DNA from: Stenotrophomonas sp. UBA7346
GTDB taxonomy: Bacteria > Pseudomonadota > Gammaproteobacteria > Xanthomonadales > Xanthomonadaceae
DNA: 64,000 nt
Reading direction: 5' to 3'
Assembly: GCA_002471015.1 (NCBI GenBank)
Contig: DKPB01000055.1
Location: forward strand, 62,001-126,000
Shown here: positions 1 through 8,628 of the stretch, in pieces
How the letters are laid out: every line of letters starts with the position of its first letter
How positions within the stretch are numbered: position 1 is the stretch's first letter
The notes under the pieces: model-generated
The model's database searches: none
What the model saw: only the letters and a program-made list of their open reading frames with translations
Told to the model about the DNA's origin: nothing
Made by a program: the position numbers and the translations under genes

Positions 1-2
1 TT

Positions 3-239
3 CCGAGAGATTTCACGTTGGACGCCGCTATCCGCCGCATCACTGACTTGGAAGCGCAGGTTGAACGGTTAGAGGACACCAACAATCTGCTTCTTGATCA
101 GTTTCGTCGATGGCAATACAACGCCTACGCGAACAACGTTCGTATGGACTTGCTTGCATTGGACAAGCCGTTGCCTGAGGTGAACCGTTCTGGTCGCCGG
201 AAAGCTGAAAAGAAGAAGAGAGAGAATAGCGAGCAGTGA
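3..239 (+). CDS. C-terminal part of a small coiled-coil protein, cut by the window edge
   Basis: The reading frame is open to the left edge, so only the C-terminus (about 78 residues) is visible. A TTG at 18 is a possible start, but the frame continues upstream without a stop. The visible part has a heptad-like stretch (ITDLEAQVERLEDTNNLLL) followed by a basic tail (RRKAEKKKRE). In size and composition it resembles the coiled-coil third protein (TnpC or DUF6262-like) of three-gene tyrosine-recombinase modules that flank defence islands. That identification is an inference from composition and context. Only the coiled coil and the basic tail are directly seen. Confidence 0.45.
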   Translation, partial: PRDFTLDAAIRRITDLEAQVERLEDTNNLLLDQFRRWQYNAYANNVRMDLLALDKPLPEVNRSGRRKAEKKKRENSEQ

Positions 240-294
240 CCTGGAAGTGGTTTCTTTTGAGAGGTCACGGCAGCTCCGCCGGTCGCAATGCACG

Positions 295-1296
295 CTACTG
301 AGTAGTAGAGCCTCGGTTCGGACCGATCAGAATCCGCTGCCGGCTCTTATCGGCGTCTTGCTGGAAGGGATCCGGACACTGAAAGAGCGGCGCGCGCAAG
401 AAGACCAAGCTAAGCATGGTCGATCTGTTCGAGGTGTGGTGCGCATTGCTGTACGTAGAACCTAACATTCGCTTGGATGAGACGGGGATCCTGTAGTGCT
501 GTTCCTGCGCGCTATAGCCTGCAGCGGAGTGCGCCCCTCCGACCATGTGCGGCTGCTGTAGCCGATTCACCGCAACCGCGTGATGCAGATGGGCGCTAAA
601 GATCTGAAGTGCGCTTCCCTCGCCGTCCCGTGGAGATCCAATGGCGTAGGAAGAGTTAGGGTCGGTGGTCACATCGCCGTGGACGTTCGGATCCGTTCCG
701 GCAACGCATGAGAAGGACCAGGCGGGGCCGTCTAGAACACAGATGCAGTCGGGCAAATGTTCAATTTCCTCAATCCCAAGCTGCTTGAACAGTTCGCCGG
801 AGTTCATCGCTTCAGGCAGCTTTCGGAGGGGGCGCGCAGAATAGGCGATTACTCCCGCAAAGTACGTATTGCGGCGGATGGATGCAGCTTCCATCACGTC
901 GACCGCAGATTTGATGTTCTCAAGGGCCTCGACCAGGCTGCCCGCCCAGCGGTAGTGTCGCCCCTTGGGGGTGAGAAACGATGGGCTGGTACTCATCCGG
1001 ACGGTTTCCCTCACTATTTCTAGAGAGCTCTTGACCTCAATGATCGCAGCAACGGATTCAGGCCTAACGATCGAAAATTCATCGGCGCGTAACAGCGGGG
1101 TAAAGTCCTGCTTGTCATGCGCGAGGCAGTCGATCTGGCGCCAGGATCGATCAACCTGATTGTCTTGCTCTCGATCATGATCGGTCACGAATCCGCTGGT
1201 AACCAGGAAGCGTGATGGGAGATGCTGCTTGAGGAACTCTCGCAGACTCGCTTCCCGATAATGCCCATCGTCGCGGTGCGGAGCTGCTCGGATCAT
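295..1296 (-). CDS. DUF6602-like protein, probably frameshifted near its N-terminus
   Basis: The block REASLREFLKQHLPSRF, then VTSGFV, then the segment ending AAIIEVKSSL matches my recollection of the DUF6602 family, a restriction-nuclease-like fold common in defence islands. IEVKSS would be the E-x-K strand of that fold. The usable in-frame ATG is at 1296. A second frame directly upstream (ATG at 1343) reads MDFTASLGLEEEIHHK and then stops at a TGA overlapping that ATG. Joining the two frames gives a natural N-terminus, so one A seems to be missing from the AAA run near 1296-1299. The last ~90 residues look low-quality and may not be native. I infer a decayed or N-terminally truncated gene; the function is unknown beyond likely nucleic-acid defence. 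Confidence 0.55.
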   Translation of the reverse strand: MIRAAPHRDDGHYREASLREFLKQHLPSRFLVTSGFVTDHDREQDNQVDRSWRQIDCLAHDKQDFTPLLRADEFSIVRPESVAAIIEVKSSLEIVRETVRMSTSPSFLTPKGRHYRWAGSLVEALENIKSAVDVMEAASIRRNTYFAGVIAYSARPLRKLPEAMNSGELFKQLGIEEIEHLPDCICVLDGPAWSFSCVAGTDPNVHGDVTTDPNSSYAIGSPRDGEGSALQIFSAHLHHAVAVNRLQQPHMVGGAHSAAGYSAQEQHYRIPVSSKRMLGSTYSNAHHTSNRSTMLSLVFLRAPLFQCPDPFQQDADKSRQRILIGPNRGSTTQ

Positions 1297-1658
1297 TTGT
1301 GATGGATTTCCTCTTCCAAGCCCAATGATGCCGTGAAATCCATCGCCGGCGCCTTCCCTATAAGGCCTATTGCGGCAGGGCATAGAGGCCCAGTAGTCAC
1401 TGTTGTCCCCTTCAGTGTTTATAGGTCCTGAAGGGGTCACACCACGTTGTTCACTACCAGCCACCACGTGTCGTTGAAATAGAATGCAGACGTGCGGCCG
1501 GCAGGCAGTCGGCTGCCAGACCGTCGGCCGAGGCGGGGCTGTTAGGCCTCCCTCGCACCGAACGGTCGAGATGACATGAGCATCGCCCGCCTATGTAGGC
1601 CAACCATTTAGTCAATCGGCGCATCGCGGAAGGGTGCGATGAGTGAAACGGGAGTAGC

Positions 1659-2111
1659 ATGACTCATCTGCTCCCCCAGGCCAGAGGGATGATCTACCCA
1701 ATCGCCAGTGACGCCACCAGCCTGGAAGGACCTGCTCTGCGCGCGTTTACCAAGATGGCAGAAGTTTGGAAACTAAGCGCTCATGAGCAGTCGGCAATCC
1801 TGGGTAGGCCCATCGACGTTGCTTGTGCACAGCTAGAGGCGGGAGTGACTGACGGCCTTTGGCCAGAAACACTCGAGCGAATCAGCTATGCGCTCGGCAT
1901 ATACCGGGCACTGCACATCCTCTTCCCTGATCAGCAGCAAGCTGACAGCTGGCTACGACGCCCCAACAGCGCAGCACCGTTCAAGGGGACCCCGGCCTTG
2001 GCCTTCATGTGCTCTGGTCAACTCAACGACCTTGCCACTGTTCGTGACTATCTAGAGGCCCAGGGAATCGCCGCCTCCCTGACAGCTCCGACGACGTCCA
2101 GCAGTCTGTGA
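1659..2111 (+). CDS. MbcA/ParS/Xre-type antitoxin, no partner toxin visible
   Basis: This is a 150-residue protein with an N-terminal helical part (LRAFTKMAEVWKLSAHEQSAILG), typical of the Xre-like HTH of MbcA/ParS/Xre antitoxins. The C-terminal toxin-binding region (ERISYALGIYRALHILFP, then WLRRPNSAAPF) matches the DUF2384 pattern. The ATG at 1659 has a GGGAG ribosome-binding site six bases upstream. Such antitoxins normally precede a RES-domain NAD-degrading toxin. No RES frame exists in the 245 bases downstream, and the next gene is the Gabija-like nuclease. It may be an orphan antitoxin, a remnant, or a regulator recruited by the island. Confidence 0.75.
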   Translation: MTHLLPQARGMIYPIASDATSLEGPALRAFTKMAEVWKLSAHEQSAILGRPIDVACAQLEAGVTDGLWPETLERISYALGIYRALHILFPDQQQADSWLRRPNSAAPFKGTPALAFMCSGQLNDLATVRDYLEAQGIAASLTAPTTSSSL

Positions 2112-2356
2112 CCGAGCACCACTAAGAAAGTCGGGACTATAACCACCACCTCGTCACAACCACCAAACCGCATAGCCGATACGTGAGACGAGCGAAGACG
2201 ATGGATCCTGTTCATTTAGCAGTCTTTGATGGCTTACCTTCTGTGCCCGCCAGGCCTGTCCAGAACAAATTCTTTCCAAATCCAGTCCAGTTGGCATCGT
2301 TCTTACGAGCCGCGTAAAGTTCTGTAGAGACAGGATAGTCCACCGGGGGATGGAGC

Positions 2357-3937
2357 ATGCCGATCGAACGTATTGTTATCGAGAACTTCAAGTCTTTTCG
2401 CCACCTCAATCTGCAGCTCAATGCGCACATGAACCTTGTGGTTGGTGACAACGAGGTGGGAAAGTCCACCTTGCTGGAAGCGATCCACGCAGTGATAACT
2501 GGGCAGCTGTATGGTCGCAACCTCACCTACGAGCTCACACCCTATCTTTTCCACCAGCCAACGGTGAGGGAGTACTTAGCGGCTCTGCGCGCGGGAACGC
2601 CTGCGTCACCGCCCAGGATCTCCATTGAAGCCTATTTGGGGAACGATCCCGCGCTGGCGTCTTTGCGCGGCACCAACAACTCATTAGGTCTAGACGGTGC
2701 AGGCGTCCGATTGCTGGTCGAGCTCAGCGATGACTATCGCGAGGAATTCAACGCCTACCTGCAGCAACACCAGGGCGCGACCAGCCTCCCAGTGGAATAC
2801 TACACGGTGCGCTGGTACTCCTTTGCCAACAACGGTGTCACCGCTCGTACCATCCCGTTCGATTCAACTATCATCGACACCCACGGTATCAAGACACTGT
2901 CCGGAGCCGATCGCTATATCGCCAGCATCATCGAACAGGCGCTTACCCCAGCGCAGCGCGTGTCGCTATCTCTGAGTTTTCGCCGCATGCGGCAAAGCTT
3001 CGCGGAAGAGGGCGACGTTGCCGCCATTAATGCTTATCTCACTGAGCACACGGGGGACATCAGTCACAAAGCATTGACGGTGGGCGTGGACTCTTCACCG
3101 CGCTCAACGTGGGAAACCAGCTTGTCACCGTACCTGGATGAGCTTCCTTTCACCCAAGCTGGCAAGGGTGAGCAAAGCGCAGTAAAGATGAAGCTGGCTA
3201 TGCATGCTGCAGGCTCGGCGCATGTACTGCTGATCGAAGAGCCGGAGAACCACCTCTCCTTCTCTGGCATGAGCCAGCTGATTGACAAGATTTCAGCGCT
3301 CTCTACAGCGCAGCAAGTGGTCATCGCAACCCACAGCAGCTTCGTTCTGAACAAGTTGGGCGTGGACAATGTGATCCTGTTCAGCGCCCAAGGCCAGATG
3401 AAACTGGATCAGTTGCCGCATGATACGCACGATTACTTCATGAAGCTTCCTGGCCATGACACGTTGCGACTGATTCTGGCCAAGCGGGTAATTCTGGTGG
3501 AGGGCCCGTCCGACGAGCTGATCGTGCAACGTGCCTACCTGGATCACCACGGTGTAGCACCATTGGCCCGTGGCGTGGACATCATCTCGGTCAAATCACT
3601 GGCGTTTAAGCGCTTCTTGCAGATTGCGGAGCGCCTGCGTATTCAGGCCAAAGTCGTCACCGACAACGATGGTGATATCGCGCTAGTGCAAGAGCGATAT
3701 GCCGACTTCCCCAATGCCATCTACTACGATTCTGACGAGACCGCCCCATCGTTGGAAGAACAACTTATTAAAGCCAACTCACTGGACGAGCTGAACACCG
3801 TGCTGGCCCAGTCATTCGCCGACGAGGTGGCTTTGCTCAAGTACATGAAAGGTCACAAGACCGATACGGCTCTAGCCATTTTCAACAGCCCTCATTCAAT
3901 CAGGTTCCCGGACTATGTCCAGCGTGCTATCGCCTAA
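2357..3937 (+). CDS. gajA: Gabija-like GajA: OLD-family ATPase/TOPRIM nuclease
   Basis: The protein has 526 residues. An N-terminal ABC/SMC-like ATPase shows Walker A GDNEVGKST (about residues 30-38), Walker B LLIEEPENH (about 291-299) and a following switch histidine in IATHSS. A C-terminal TOPRIM domain shows the glutamate of ILVEGPSDE (about 378-386) and the acidic DNDGD (about 435). This is the OLD class-2 nuclease architecture used by GajA, which senses nucleotide depletion and nicks DNA during phage infection. The ATG at 2357 follows GGGGGA/GGAG. It overlaps the helicase gene by 23 bases, implying translational coupling. Other OLD+helicase systems are possible, so 'Gabija-like' is the safe name. 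Confidence 0.8.
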   Translation: MPIERIVIENFKSFRHLNLQLNAHMNLVVGDNEVGKSTLLEAIHAVITGQLYGRNLTYELTPYLFHQPTVREYLAALRAGTPASPPRISIEAYLGNDPALASLRGTNNSLGLDGAGVRLLVELSDDYREEFNAYLQQHQGATSLPVEYYTVRWYSFANNGVTARTIPFDSTIIDTHGIKTLSGADRYIASIIEQALTPAQRVSLSLSFRRMRQSFAEEGDVAAINAYLTEHTGDISHKALTVGVDSSPRSTWETSLSPYLDELPFTQAGKGEQSAVKMKLAMHAAGSAHVLLIEEPENHLSFSGMSQLIDKISALSTAQQVVIATHSSFVLNKLGVDNVILFSAQGQMKLDQLPHDTHDYFMKLPGHDTLRLILAKRVILVEGPSDELIVQRAYLDHHGVAPLARGVDIISVKSLAFKRFLQIAERLRIQAKVVTDNDGDIALVQERYADFPNAIYYDSDETAPSLEEQLIKANSLDELNTVLAQSFADEVALLKYMKGHKTDTALAIFNSPHSIRFPDYVQRAIA

Positions 3938-5012
3938 CCGGGTACTGCTATCGGCAGCCGGCTCTGGCAAGACCACCTTGCTGGTCCGCCAGGCCTTGGA
4001 GCGACCACAGCGCCGCATCGCTATGCTCACCTATACCTTGGAGAATCTCGAAGAAATTCGACGCTCATTCGAGGCCCATGCCGGCGCGGTGCCCGCGAAT
4101 GTTACCTTGTATAGCTGGTACGGATTTCTGCTACGCGAGTGTATTCGACCTTATCAGGCGGCACTGTGTCGCGAGCCACGGGTTGAATCGATTCAGTTCG
4201 TTGAAGGACGGACTAACAACCGGGCACCCCGCTCGCAGATTTCCCGCCACTATCTGGCAGGCGACAGGATGTACTCGGATCGGGCCTCGGATTTCGCCGT
4301 TCGTTGCGATGAGCTAACTCATGGTCAGGTCATCTCGCGCTTGGCGGACATGTACGACGAAGTGTACGTCGATGAAGTGCAGGACTTGGCTGGCTACGAC
4401 CTAGATCTGATTGAGCGCCTGTTGAAGAGCCCCATCGGCGTTACGCTAGTGGGCGACACGCGCCAAGCGACCTACGCCACCAACTACGCGCCTCGGTACA
4501 GCCAGTTCCGCGGACCGAACTTGGCGACGTTATTCCAGCTTTGGGAGTCGCACGGCCTGTGCCAGATCGATCACCGCCTCACGAGTTTACGATGCGTGCA
4601 GGCCTTGTGTGATCTGGCCGACGCGCTCTATCCACAGATGCCCCGGACCCAATCAGGCAATGATCAGTTGACCGGTCACGATGGCATATACCTGGTCGCG
4701 CCCGAGCATGTCACTGCGTACATGCAGGAGTTTGCCCCAGCCGTGCTGCGGCATGACCGACGGCAGGCTTGCGATGACCTACCAGCAATGAACTTCGGTC
4801 AGTCCAAGGGACGCACCTATAGCCGTGTGCTCATCTTCCCTAATGGGCCTTTGACGCAGTACCTGCGCACTGCCGACGCGTCCCGCATAACGGCGCCACC
4901 CAAGTATTACGTCGCCTTCACCCGGGCGAGGCAGAGTGTGGCGTTTGTGTATAACGGCACGTGCGCGCTTTTGGGCCACCAAGTCTATACCCCTCAAGCT
5001 CAAACGACTTAG
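3915..5012 (+). CDS. gajB: Gabija-like GajB: compact UvrD/Rep-type SF1 helicase
   Basis: This 365-residue superfamily-1 helicase shows Walker A SAAGSGKTT (about residues 13-21), Walker B VDEVQDL (about 151), motif III VGDTRQATY (about 178) and motif VI YVAFTRARQ (about 330). It lies 3' of and overlaps the OLD-family nuclease gene, as gajB does with gajA. It is clearly shorter than the roughly 500-residue GajB proteins I know, with little room for the 1B/2B insertions, so it may be a minimal DNA-sensing subunit. All core motifs are present, so it does not look like a pseudogene. The gene ends about 135 bases from the convergent metal-resistance operon. Confidence 0.78.
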   Translation: MSSVLSPNRVLLSAAGSGKTTLLVRQALERPQRRIAMLTYTLENLEEIRRSFEAHAGAVPANVTLYSWYGFLLRECIRPYQAALCREPRVESIQFVEGRTNNRAPRSQISRHYLAGDRMYSDRASDFAVRCDELTHGQVISRLADMYDEVYVDEVQDLAGYDLDLIERLLKSPIGVTLVGDTRQATYATNYAPRYSQFRGPNLATLFQLWESHGLCQIDHRLTSLRCVQALCDLADALYPQMPRTQSGNDQLTGHDGIYLVAPEHVTAYMQEFAPAVLRHDRRQACDDLPAMNFGQSKGRTYSRVLIFPNGPLTQYLRTADASRITAPPKYYVAFTRARQSVAFVYNGTCALLGHQVYTPQAQTT

Positions 5013-5147
5013 CGCCGCAACAGTTTGCACGGACACGCAGTAGGCCCACGGACTGGGCATGGCTGACCGACGTGACGAGTACAGTGCTGGAGCGGCTGGC
5101 AACGTAGGGTAGCTTCGTGGCAACGATCTGTACGGGCTTTGCAGCGG

Positions 5148-5426
5148 TCACAATTTCTTCAAGGGCGCCGCCGTGGGTGGCGGCGGCACTGGCCCAGGGT
5201 CGTTGAAGGAAAGCACTGCCCGCTCGATGCCGAATTGATCGAAAAGTACCCGGGCGATCACAGCGTGGACCACGTCAAGGTCCACCGAGGGGGCAGCGAC
5301 AGTGATGGTGGCCGCAATCGCGCGTCCAGGTGCCAGGCCTGGGACGAGCCGCAGGCCGTCTACCGCTTTCACGTCCGGGTCCGTGAACATCGCTGCCCGG
5401 ACCTCTTCCAAATTGATCTCGTTCAT
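5148..5426 (-). CDS. Free-standing ferredoxin-like protein resembling the CDF ZT_dimer domain
   Basis: The 92-residue reading frame starts at an ATG overlapping the czcA stop codon (ATGA), so it is the last gene of the czc operon. Its sequence pattern is EEVRAAMFTDPDVKAVDGLRL, then a second strand (AIAATITVAAP), a helix (LDVVHAVIARVLFDQFGI) and a final strand (ERAVLSF). This beta-alpha-beta-beta-alpha-beta order and spacing resemble the cytoplasmic C-terminal dimerisation domain (ZT_dimer) of cation diffusion facilitators. There is no membrane segment or signal peptide. A proline-rich tail follows. The fold assignment is an inference from pattern. A role as metal chaperone or detachable regulatory domain for the domain-less CDF of the same operon is a hypothesis. 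Confidence 0.65.
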   Translation of the reverse strand: MNEINLEEVRAAMFTDPDVKAVDGLRLVPGLAPGRAIAATITVAAPSVDLDVVHAVIARVLFDQFGIERAVLSFNDPGPVPPPPTAAPLKKL

Positions 5427-8400
5427 GAGGTTGAGGGATCTTGGATAGCGCCATCGCCACGACTGCCGCGGTCGCGATGTAGCCAGCGGTACAGCACCGG
5501 CAGGACCAACAGCGTCAGCGCGGTCGAGGACACGATACCGCCGATTACGACCGTGGCCAGCGGCCGCTGTACTTCAGAACCAGCGCCTACGTTCAAAGCC
5601 ATCGGCAGGAAACCAAGGGAAGCCACCAGGGCAGTCATCAAGACCGGTCGTAGTCGCCCCAGGGCGCCATCCCGGACAGCATCTTCGAGGGCGTCGCCTT
5701 GCTCACGCAGTCGGCGGATGAAGGCAATCATGACCAAGCCATTGAGTACTGCCACGCCCGAAAGCGCAATGAAGCCTACGCCCGCAGAGATTGACAGCGG
5801 AATTCCGCGTAGAGCCAAGGCGATTACGCCACCAGTCAATGCCAAGGGAACGCCACTGAACACGATGGCGGCATCCTTGGCCGAGCCGAAGGCCATGAAC
5901 AGCAGGGCGAAGATCAGCGCCAATGTGACCGGGACAACTACCGCCAAGCGCTGGCTGGCCGAGATCAGCTGCTCGAACGTGCCGCCATAATCGATCCAGT
6001 ACCCCTCTGGAAGAGGTACATCCTGGCCGATGCGGGTACGCAGATCGCCAACGAATCCGCCAAGATCACGCTCACGCACGTTGGCGGTGATCACCACTCG
6101 ACGCTTGCCGTTCTCACGATTGATCTGGTTGGGCCCGCGCTCTACCTGTATCTTCGCCACTTCTCGTAGTGGAACAGTGCGAGGCCCACCGTTGGCACCA
6201 GCGGCTACACGGCTGGACTCATCGATACTGGTGCTCTCCGGCAGTGGAATGGGCAGGTCCGCAAGCACAGCCGGGTCTTGCCGCAGCGATTCGGGCAAAC
6301 GCACCACCAGGTCGAATCGGCGGTCGCCCTCGATCAGCTGGCCAGCGACGCTACCGCCGATGGCGGTTGCCACCGTGTCCTGCACGTCACCCGGATTCAA
6401 TCCATACCGCGCCAATGCCGCTGGATCTGGCGTGATGGTGAGCAGTGGTAGGCCAGTAACCTGCTCGGCCTTGACGTCTTCGGCGCCGGGGACCCCGCGC
6501 AGGACGCGCTCGACCCGGCTGGCCAGGCGGGTCAGCTGGTCAAGATTGTCGCCGTAGACCTTGACCGCAACGTCCGAGCGAACGCCGGAGATCAATTCGT
6601 TGGTGCGCATCTGGATGGGCTGAGTGAACTCGTAGTTGCTACCCGGGATCTCCTTGGCCGCCGCCTCCAGCTCTTCCACCAGCTCGGCCTTGGGTTTGCG
6701 CGGGTCGGGCCATTGGTCGCGGGGCTTGAGCATCAGAAAGGTATCGGCCATGGAGGGGGGCATCGGGTCGGTGGCCACTTCGGCGGTGCCGATCTTGGAG
6801 AAGATGTTGGCCACCTCCGGGAACTGGGCCAAGCGCTTCTCCAGCGTTTCCTGCATGGCCACCGACTGCTCCAGACTGGTGCCGGGGATACGCATGGGCT
6901 GCAAGGTGATGTCGCCTTCATCCAAGCTCGGCACGAACTCCGAGCCCAAGCGGGTGGCCAGCACGCCACACCCCACCACCAGCACGGCCGCGCCTGTCAG
7001 CACTACGACACGCCGCCGCAGCGCCCACTCCAGCAGCGGCGTGTAGCGGGCACGTGACCAGCGCATCAAGCGGTTGTCGTGCTCGGCCACACGGCCGCGC
7101 AGGAAGGTGGCAATTGCCGCCGGTACGAAGGTCAGCGACAGCACCATCGCACCGGTCAGGGCCAAGACCACCGTGATCGCCATCGGGTGGAACATTTTTC
7201 CTTCCACCCCGGACAGCGCGAAGATCGGCAGGTAGACCGCCGCGATGATGCCTAGACCAAACAGACTGGGGCGAATCACCTCAGCCGTGGCCGAGGCGGT
7301 CAGATCAAAGCGCTCTTCGTCGTTGAGCTGGCGGTCCAGTGCGTGTTGCGCCTCCCCAAACCGGCGCAGACAGTTCTCGATGATGATCACCGCCCCATCC
7401 ACGATCAGGCCAAAGTCCAGGGCGCCCAAGCTCATCAGGTTACCCGACACGCCGCCACGCACCATGCCGATAATGGTGAACAGCATTGCCAACGGGATCA
7501 CTGCCGCGGTGATCAACGAAGCGCGCACATTGCCCAGCAGCAGGAACAGCACCACCACCACCAGCAGCGCGCCTTCGATCAGGTTCTTGGACACCGTGCC
7601 AATGGTGCGATCCACCAGCGCGGTGCGGTCATAGACGGCCTTTGCATGCACGCCAGCGGGCAAGCTGGCGTTGGCGGCGTCCAGCTTGGCCGAGGCTGCC
7701 TGGGAGACTTCCCGGCTGTTTGCGCCGAACAGCATGAAGGCGGTACCGACCACGACCTCATGGCCATTCTGGGTCGCCGCACCCGTGCGCAGTTCCTTGC
7801 CTTCGCCTACGCTAGCGACGTCGCGGACGCGAATGGGCACGCCATCGCGCCGGTCCAGCACGATGTTCCCAATCGCGTCCAGATTGGCCAGCTGGCCGGG
7901 CACGCGCACCAGAAATTGCTGGCCGTTGCGCTCGATGTAGCCGGCACCGATGTTCTGGTTGTTGCGCACTACCGCTGCGACCACGTCGTTCAACGTAAAG
8001 CCGAGTGCTACCAACTGAGCTGGATCCGGAGTGATGTGGATCTGCCGCTCAAAGCCGCCGATAGTGTTGACCTCGGTGACGCCAGGCGTGGTACGCAGCT
8101 GCGGCCGGATCACCCAGTCCTGCAGGGTGCGCAGATCCGTGGCGGTATACGGGGTGCCGTCGGGCTTGCGGGCGTTGGGCTCAGCCTCCACGGTGTACAT
8201 GAAGATCTCGCCCAGGCCGGTAGAGATGGGACCCATCTCTGGGTCCAACCCTTCGGGCAGCTGAGATGCGATCTGCTGTAGCCTTTCGGCGACCTGCTGG
8301 CGGGCAAAGTACAGGTCGGTGCCGTCTTTGAAGACGACAGTGACCTGGGAGAGTCCGTAGCGCGACAGCGAGCGGCTGTAGTCCAGCTTTGGTAGCCCGG

Positions 8401-8620
8401 CCATGGCCGTTTCAATGGCGAAGGTCACTCGCTGCTCGGCCTCCAGCGGCGAGTAACCCGGGGCCTGGGTGTTGATCTGGACCTGGACGTTGGTGATGTC
8501 GGGCGTGGCGTCAATGGACAGGTGACGGTAGCTCCACACGCCCAGCGCGACTAGCGCAGCGGTGAGCACCAGCGTCAGCCAGCGGTGGCGGATGGACAGA
8601 CCAATGAGGCGTTCGAGCAT
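5423..8620 (-). CDS. czcA: CzcA-type heavy-metal RND efflux pump
   Basis: This is an inner-membrane proton/metal antiporter of the HME-RND family, about 1065 residues and full length. It has the N-terminal LIGLSIRHRWLTLVLTAAL membrane segment, two large periplasmic domains, and the TM4 proton-relay signature DFGLIVDGAVIIIEN typical of CzcA-like divalent-cation pumps. I prefer the ATG at 8620 (MLERLIGLSI), which has GAGG six bases upstream. An ATG at 8632 overlaps the czcB stop and adds four residues. It forms a tripartite pump with the adjacent CzcB and CzcC. The likely substrates are Zn, Cd and Co, inferred from the family and the neighbouring MerR sensor; the exact metal is not readable. 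Confidence 0.93.
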   Translation of the reverse strand: MLERLIGLSIRHRWLTLVLTAALVALGVWSYRHLSIDATPDITNVQVQINTQAPGYSPLEAEQRVTFAIETAMAGLPKLDYSRSLSRYGLSQVTVVFKDGTDLYFARQQVAERLQQIASQLPEGLDPEMGPISTGLGEIFMYTVEAEPNARKPDGTPYTATDLRTLQDWVIRPQLRTTPGVTEVNTIGGFERQIHITPDPAQLVALGFTLNDVVAAVVRNNQNIGAGYIERNGQQFLVRVPGQLANLDAIGNIVLDRRDGVPIRVRDVASVGEGKELRTGAATQNGHEVVVGTAFMLFGANSREVSQAASAKLDAANASLPAGVHAKAVYDRTALVDRTIGTVSKNLIEGALLVVVVLFLLLGNVRASLITAAVIPLAMLFTIIGMVRGGVSGNLMSLGALDFGLIVDGAVIIIENCLRRFGEAQHALDRQLNDEERFDLTASATAEVIRPSLFGLGIIAAVYLPIFALSGVEGKMFHPMAITVVLALTGAMVLSLTFVPAAIATFLRGRVAEHDNRLMRWSRARYTPLLEWALRRRVVVLTGAAVLVVGCGVLATRLGSEFVPSLDEGDITLQPMRIPGTSLEQSVAMQETLEKRLAQFPEVANIFSKIGTAEVATDPMPPSMADTFLMLKPRDQWPDPRKPKAELVEELEAAAKEIPGSNYEFTQPIQMRTNELISGVRSDVAVKVYGDNLDQLTRLASRVERVLRGVPGAEDVKAEQVTGLPLLTITPDPAALARYGLNPGDVQDTVATAIGGSVAGQLIEGDRRFDLVVRLPESLRQDPAVLADLPIPLPESTSIDESSRVAAGANGGPRTVPLREVAKIQVERGPNQINRENGKRRVVITANVRERDLGGFVGDLRTRIGQDVPLPEGYWIDYGGTFEQLISASQRLAVVVPVTLALIFALLFMAFGSAKDAAIVFSGVPLALTGGVIALALRGIPLSISAGVGFIALSGVAVLNGLVMIAFIRRLREQGDALEDAVRDGALGRLRPVLMTALVASLGFLPMALNVGAGSEVQRPLATVVIGGIVSSTALTLLVLPVLYRWLHRDRGSRGDGAIQDPSTS

Positions 8621-8628
8621 GGCGGGCC

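Noticed and set aside
1454..1660. Short minus-strand frame (68 codons) upstream of the DUF6602-like gene
   Set aside because: No ribosome-binding site or domain; composition typical of a random GC-rich frame.
2112..2356. RES-domain toxin expected after the MbcA/ParS antitoxin
   Set aside because: No open frame with RES motifs exists on either strand of this gap.
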